Origin: Sciurus carolinensis
Taxonomy: Eukaryota > Chordata > Mammalia > Rodentia > Sciuridae
Assembly (NCBI RefSeq): GCF_902686445.1
Contig: NC_062222.1
Span: forward strand, 134,981,035 to 135,045,034
Reading direction: 5' to 3'
DNA length: 64,000 nucleotides
Made by a program: the position numbers and the translations under genes. The notes under the pieces were generated by a model. It worked only from the letters and a program-made list of their open reading frames with translations. It had not been told where the DNA came from and ran no database searches. This document shows, one piece after another, positions 59,299 to 64,000 of this stretch (within the stretch, counting starts at the first letter, position 1; every line of letters begins with the position of its first letter).

Positions 59299-59612
59299 AG
59301 TCATCCCTTTCCATATCTGTAGTGGATTGGTTCTTGGACCCCTCTGGATACCAAAATCAACAGGTGCTCCAGTTCTTTATATAAAATGGCATAGCAGCTG
59401 TATATAACCAAGCATATTGTCCTCTACTGTAAATCTAAATACGCCTACTAAAATGTAAATGCCATGTAAATAGTTGTTATATTGTTCAGGGATTCGTGAC
59501 AAGGAAAAAAAAGTCTGTATGTGTTCAGTACAGATGCAATTTCTTAAAAAACTCTTTTTAGTCCTAGTTGGCTGAATTCACAGATGCAGATGGCAGATAA
59601 GAGAGGGCCAGC
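59299..59612 (-). mobile_element. MER2 (Tigger-type) DNA transposon relic
   Basis: Nearly full-length nonautonomous element: 'TACAGTCATCCCTTTCCATA', 'GGATTGGTTCTTGGACCCCT', 'ATATAAAATGGCATAGCAGC', 'ATGCCATGTAAATAGTTGTT', 'GTCTGTATGTGTTCAGTACA' and the other end 'GAGAGGGCCAGCTG'. It has no transposase. Orientation is given relative to the usual consensus. Confidence 0.85.
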
Positions 59613-60494
59613 TGCTTTCTGAGTTACAAGCTGATGATGTAAGCTTGATTGATATCTGCCCTGATAGTTCTATCTTAATATGTAGACAAAGCTGATTCTT
59701 GAGACTCCAATATGAAACCAGACTCTAAACAGGAAGAATTTCACTAAAATGGCACACTGAGGAACCTACTTCAGCAGCCCTACCCTAATAGGTGATACAC
59801 CGAACTGCTGGTACCTGCCAACTACAAGTGAGGAAAGGGGAAACTCCTTAACCCACCACAGACTCTACTTAGAATGAAGGAGGAAATCAGTTGACTATCC
59901 CCAAGAACCATGGTTCCCCAACATGTAATGCAAATGCTACCACCAAGATGAGTTTCTTTCAAGAATAAAGTCAGCACAACTGAAAAGAACTGGAAGAACC
60001 TGGCACCCACACAGCCCTCATGAGTCTCGATCCCCATCCACGCTCAGAGGAGACTGACTTGCCTAGGATTTCCTGCCATGACAAGCCAGGCCCAGTGCTG
60101 CTGGATTTGTAAGGCAAGTCTCCATCTCCTGCAGTAGGCTGGGCATATATATGGATTTTGAATATCTTCAGGACCTAAATATGGCAAAGCTGGAGGACCC
60201 TACTGGTGCCAGCTATGCTCTCCAACCCACATTTGCCAAAAAGCACTGCCACTGAGCAGTCATCTACCACCTGCTTCTTAATAAAACTCCTAAGTCCTTT
60301 GGGCTCTTAGATCTATTCTCTCCTGTTTAGAACTGAGAAGGTATGAGTAACTGGCATCCAACTATAATTAAAAAAAAAAAAAGTAACTGGAATTTAATAC
60401 CATTTAATTCTCCAATCTTTCTACCTCTTTCTCTAACTCCACTAATTAACCACTAAGTTTGCTGAGTCTAGCTACTAGGTACTAAACATATGTT

Positions 60495-60752
60495 AAGCAT
60501 CCCTAATTCGAAAATCCAAAATTTGAAACATTTTGAGTACAGACACCACAGGTGGAAGATTCCACATGTGACTTATGAGTCAAAATGCATGTACACTAAA
60601 AATATCCTAAAAAATCAACTTCTGACTATGTGTGTAAGGTGTATTTTGTTTTAGAATTAGGTTCTATCTCCAAGATATCTTAGTATGTATATTCAAATAT
60701 TCCCAAATCCAAGAATTCTGAAATCCTAAATACTTTAGGCCCTGAGCACTAG
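60495..60752 (-). mobile_element. Second Tigger-type DNA transposon relic
   Basis: 'AAGCATCCCTAATTCGAAAA', 'TCCAAAATTTGAAACATTTT', and at the other end 'CAAATATTCCCAAATCCAAG' and 'AATTCTGAAATCCTAAATAC' match the inverted ends of a common Tigger-derived MITE (the 'TTGAGTATCCCTTATCC' class). Subfamily unresolved. Confidence 0.7.
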
Positions 60753-60784
60753 AGAGAAGGGAAACTTGACCTGCATTGACTTCA

Positions 60785-61570
60785 TCTTCCCTTCCAGACT
60801 AATCTACTAACACTGGCTCCTCGGCTTTCACCTGACTTACTGCAACCACCTCCTAATCAGCTCTCTATGTCACACTCCAAAGTGATCATCAATAGTGCTG
60901 ATTATTTTTAAACACAAATAATCCTTTAATGCCTCACTTTTACAGCTCAGAGCCTAACACCCAAACTCCTTACACTGCTGAAGTGCTCTAACCCAAGGGC
61001 TGGCAAACTTCTTCTCTAAAGGGTCCCACAGTCCACACACTCGGCTTTGCAGACCTTTGCAGGCTGCCACCTGCTGCTGCAGTACAAAGGCATCCATAGC
61101 CTGCACATAAACGAACGAACAGGATCACATAATGATAGGACTTTATTTACAGGAACAGGCAGTGGGCTGGAAAAGTTTGCACCTTTCTCTAACCTAATCC
61201 AGAACAACCTCACCTCCTAGCCAGCACCTGAACCTGTCCCTGGCCTCCTCTAATAGACGGCTCTCATCACACCAGTCTTGCCTCAGTTCCCCCAGTCACC
61301 CAGCTGTGTGCATCACTGCCCTTGCTCACTCTTCCCTCTGCAAGAATGTGACTGATCCTTCCCAGGCCTGGTGGCAGGGTTCACATCCTTCAATGGCTCA
61401 GTTGGACCCTGCTCCCTCCAAGGTTTCTACTAATTCTTCTCAAGGAAATTTAGTTATCCTTTAAATGTATTTTCAAAAAGCTGGAACATATGTCTCATTG
61501 TTCTTTGTGCCCTCACAGTGCCTGATACACATCAAATACTCAATCTTACTGGATAAAGGAATGAACCAAT
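60785..61570 (+). mobile_element. L2 LINE 3' region split by MER5A
   Basis: L2 pieces before ('CTAATCAGCTCTCTATGTCA', 'GCCTCACTTTTACAGCTCAG', 'CCCAAACTCCTTACACTGCT') and after ('CTGTCCCTGGCCTCCTCTAA', 'GCCCTTGCTCACTCTTCCCT', 'CACAGTGCCTGATACACATC', 'AAATACTCAATCTTACTGGA') join across the MER5A insertion. Confidence 0.7.
60986..61194 (+). mobile_element. MER5A (hAT-Charlie) DNA transposon with exact 8-bp duplication
   Basis: 'CAAGGGCTGGCAAACTTCTT', 'CTCTAAAGGGTCCCACAG', 'CTCGGCTTTGCAGACCTTTG', 'AGGACTTTATTTACAGGAAC' and 'AGTGGGCTGGAAAAGTTTGC' follow the MER5A consensus over about 193 bp (60994-61186). CTCTAACC flanks it exactly on both sides (60986-60993 and 61187-61194), the 8-bp duplication expected for hAT elements. 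The open frame at 61016-61213 on the minus strand is a by-product. Confidence 0.95.
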
Positions 61571-61639
61571 TACTGAATAAATATAATTTCAAAAGGTGCA
61601 GTCCTCACAGTCCTGAGTAAAATTCAGAAGTACAAACTA

Positions 61640-62400
61640 CACAAAGGGCTCACTATTACTATCATGAAGTCTCCAGCACTGAGCTTGGCATATGGTATAC
61701 ACTCAGCTACTACAATCCATAAAAACAGATTCATGAAGCTAAAAAGGCCTTGGAGAACACCAATGTGGCCAACTTTACACTCTGCCTCTGAGACCTGTGG
61801 TTAGTTTCTCAAGAATGGGGGAAGGCAGGAGAAGAGTGGCTCGTGAATACCTCCTTCCAAACCTTCCACCCTAGCTTCAACCAAAGCTACTTCTCTCCTT
61901 TACAAATAGGTTTCTGCCACATATATTTTTAAAATCTATGATTCTACACACTCATGCTCTGTTTGCAAACTGCATGCTGGACCTAAGTTGCTTCCCAATC
62001 TATTCCTGTTGCCTGGTCTATCTCTTGTCTTTCCTGCTTTTACTTACCTTTTCACCTGTTGCCAGGAGCTGCTGCTTTGAACCATGTTCCCTAACTGAAA
62101 TCCCAGTTTAACTATGATTATATTCGATCCTTGGACAAAGTACATTTCCAGCTTCCCTAGGTAACAATTCAGGAGGTCTCAACTCGCCCTTTGGGCCCCC
62201 AAATTAAGTCAACACTGCCCTGAGAATGAAATCGGGAGGACCTGAAAAGTCAATGCTAGCAGTTACACTTGTCAATCACACCTAATTTGCTGCACTATCT
62301 ACCTCTGTTTCTCCCCACTAGACTGTGAACTCTTTGAGGGAATAACTGAACCTTAGCCACAAAATTAAAGCTACTATTTATGGAAAATCTACTCCATGGA
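61640..62400 (+). mobile_element. Fragmentary MIR/L2-like relics
   Basis: 'CTCCAGCACTGAGCTTGGCA' with 'TATGGTATACACTCAGCTAC' (about 61670-61715) and 'CCCCACTAGACTGTGAACTC' with 'TTTGAGGGAATAACTGAACC' (about 62314-62352) look like pieces of MIR/L2 3' ends. The middle is unassigned. Confidence 0.45.
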
Positions 62401-62449
62401 TACAGGACTAAGTGAAAATGTATACTGTGTAATATTCAGGCTCACGTTA

Positions 62450-62639
62450 GAACTGTATACTTGTGGGGGAGGATACCGGGGATTAAACACAGAGTCACAT
62501 CCCCAATCCTATTTTGTATTTTAGGGTCTCACCGAGTTGTTTAGTGCCTCACTTTTCCTGAGGCTGGCTTTGAACTTGCAATCCTCCTGCCTCACTGAGA
62601 TTACAGGCGTGCGCCACCACACCTGGCAGGACTGTACAT
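62450..62639 (-). mobile_element. B1-dID SINE
   Basis: Reverse composite: 'GGATACCGGGGATTAAACAC', 'GAGTCACATCCCCAATCC', 'TTAGGGTCTCACCGAGTTGT', 'GAGGCTGGCTTTGAACTTGC' and 'GCGTGCGCCACCACACCTGG'. Poorly matched flanking copies GAACTGTATAC and GGACTGTACAT (8 of 11) look like worn duplications. Confidence 0.85.
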
Positions 62640-62714
62640 TTTTACCACTGGAAGGAGCCTTGGATAGAGATCATCTAGTGAAAGTTAAGAGATACAGGAG
62701 ATTAACACTTATCC

Positions 62715-63190
62715 ACTAACTCAAGAAATAACGTATTGAGTACCTATACCCTGCACTAGAAGCTACAGATTCAGTACAGACCACATAAAGTCTTCATTTT
62801 CATGAAGCATATATTCTAGTAGAAAAACAATGAATAAGTGGCTATATGTTAGGTATACAATAATAAAACATTGTAAGGAAAAGAAAAAGGAAGTCAAGAA
62901 AGGTTTTGACTGAAGAGACCTGAAGTTAACAGAGGTCAAGCCATGTGGAATCTGGGAGAAAAAGAGTCCCAGGTAGAAGCAACAAATGCCAAGGCTCTGA
63001 GGTTGGACTGTGCCTTGTGTAGGTGAAAGCAGCAAAGAAGCCACGAGAGTTAGAGTAGAATAAGCAAAAGGAGGGTGAAAAGAAAATGAGGTCAGAGAAG
63101 AAGTGGGACTAAATCATGTGGCTTTGGGCCACATTGAGAACCTTGGATTTCAGCCAGGAACTAAAGATCAATTCCTAAGAATAAATATGA
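62715..63190 (-). mobile_element. L2-like LINE relic
   Basis: Reverse L2 order is easy to follow: 'TTGAGTACCTATACCCTGCA', 'TTTCATGAAGCATATATTCT', 'ACAGAGGTCAAGCCATGTGG', 'AAATGCCAAGGCTCTGAGGT', 'GGTGAAAAGAAAATGAGGTC' and 'GGGCCACATTGAGAACCTTG'. Best L2-type match in the window. Confidence 0.7.
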
Positions 63191-64000
63191 AATTTAGCTT
63201 TCACAAAAACAAGGCATAGTAAACAAAGAACAAACTCTCGTCTGTATTGTTTGATCTGAACACAACATCCCCAACAACTCAGAATCACTATAATCTTATT
63301 TACAATCAAAACATCTTTGTTTTGCCAGAAATCCCTACTTAGCATGGCAACTGAAGCCCAGAAAGACTATGTGGTAGCCCACTTCATGGCACACCTGAGC
63401 GGACAGGTTTCCTGACTTCCTGCTCAGTGCTCTTCAAGGGCCCCTGCTGTCTCCGGATTTGCAGCTGGACTGTTCATAGGGGTCTTGCTTACCCATGTGG
63501 CAGCTTCCCCCAGACTCTGAAACCTTTATAAATCAGTAAGAGCTTCCGCTACCCAGCATCTCAGGCCCATCCTTACTCCCAAAGACTGTCATTATAAACA
63601 CACCACTCTAGGTTCTCATTCCCCAAAAAGTTGAAGACCATGATGAGGTGAGATGAAGGCAAGTCAGGTACTGTGGCAGAACAGGAAGGGACGCTGTCGC
63701 TCGTTTGGTCTGTCTGCTGTCCTGTACTCCCTATTCCCCAACACAGCACTCCCTCTGCCATGGTACTATGAGTCTAGAACCACTGTCCTGAAGCCACTAT
63801 TGGCCATAGATTGAAGAGGACATATGATGACCTGACCAATTAAGAACTTACCCCTCTAGCCAGAGGTCTACTACAAGAGAAGATTCAGAATCAGAGCAGA
63901 ACCAATTAAGAGTCTATTTCTGGAGTTTGATGCACAAGAGCTAGAGAAAGAAGCTCAGATCCTGGAGTTCCCAGTTATGTGAGTTTATGTTAGGTTACTA
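63190..64000. other. Intronic sequence with no recognised element
   Basis: Unique mixed-composition sequence at the right edge. There is no rise in CpG content and no sign of the syntaxin-18 first exon or promoter. Confidence 0.5.

Larger units (their letters stand above)
2073..64000 (-). other. STX18: STX18 intron upstream of the exon (probably intron 1, partial)
   Basis: From the acceptor at 2073 to the window end I find no further syntaxin-18 coding sequence and no GC-rich first exon or CpG island. The whole stretch is therefore read as one intron of at least 61.9 kb. A very long first intron fits the general layout known for mammalian STX18, which spans over 100 kb in human next to MSX1. 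The content is transposon relics, microsatellites and unique AT-rich sequence, listed separately. An independent nested gene or alternative exon cannot be excluded. Confidence 0.8.

Noticed and set aside
1..64000. CRISPR array, prokaryotic operon or phage content
   Set aside because: No regularly spaced repeats and no ribosome-binding-site-led long frames. The splice sites, SINEs and LINEs show a mammalian genome.

Overview
This is nuclear DNA from a mammal, most likely a squirrel-family rodent (Sciuridae: squirrels, marmots, ground squirrels). The clue is the dominant SINE. It has a B1/7SL-like left half followed by an ID/tRNA-Ala-like right half that ends in a 'GCTGGGGATGTGGCTCAG' box and an A-rich tail (B1-dID type). 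About ten copies are present, on both strands. The species cannot be told from the sequence alone.

The only coding sequence I can defend is one 68-nt exon on the minus strand at 2005-2072. It has a textbook splice acceptor and donor and encodes residues that I recognise as the N-terminal region of syntaxin-18 (STX18), an ER Qa-SNARE of Golgi-to-ER transport. The gene therefore runs right to left. Positions 1-2004 are the start of the following intron. Positions 2073-64000 (at least 61.9 kb) are the preceding intron, probably intron 1. The first exon should lie beyond 64000 and the next exon beyond position 1. The other open frames look like chance frames or transposon remnants.

Layout by region: 0.5-1.6 kb, a SINE and an L2 relic in the downstream intron; 2.0 kb, the exon; 3.6-4.8 kb, L2 and an MLT1-like LTR; 5.3-6.3 kb, a 5'-truncated L1 with an 18-bp target-site duplication; 7-15 kb, mostly MIR relics, small repeats and one hairpin; 15.6-33.3 kb, a long SINE-free and partly very AT-rich stretch with only MIR relics, one L1-type remnant and microsatellites; 33.3-37.4 kb, a dense nest of L1, SINE and L2; 38.3-41.9 kb, a hAT-type relic and a SINE carrying a copied-in, inverted 45-bp block; 41.9-46.3 kb, SINE-free AT-rich sequence; 46.3-52 kb, SINEs, MIR and L2; 52-57.2 kb, L2, MIR and L1-type relics; 57.7-63.2 kb, an ID element, MER2 and a second Tigger-type relic, MER5A inside L2, a SINE and L2.

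Family names for repeats come from recognising consensus motifs by eye, so subfamilies are approximate. The best leads are the templated inverted insertion at 40.8/41.8 kb, the hairpin at 7.46 kb, the long SINE-free intronic blocks, and the G-tract just downstream of the exon's 5' splice site. I found no CRISPR array, functional tRNA or rRNA gene, or CpG-island promoter.
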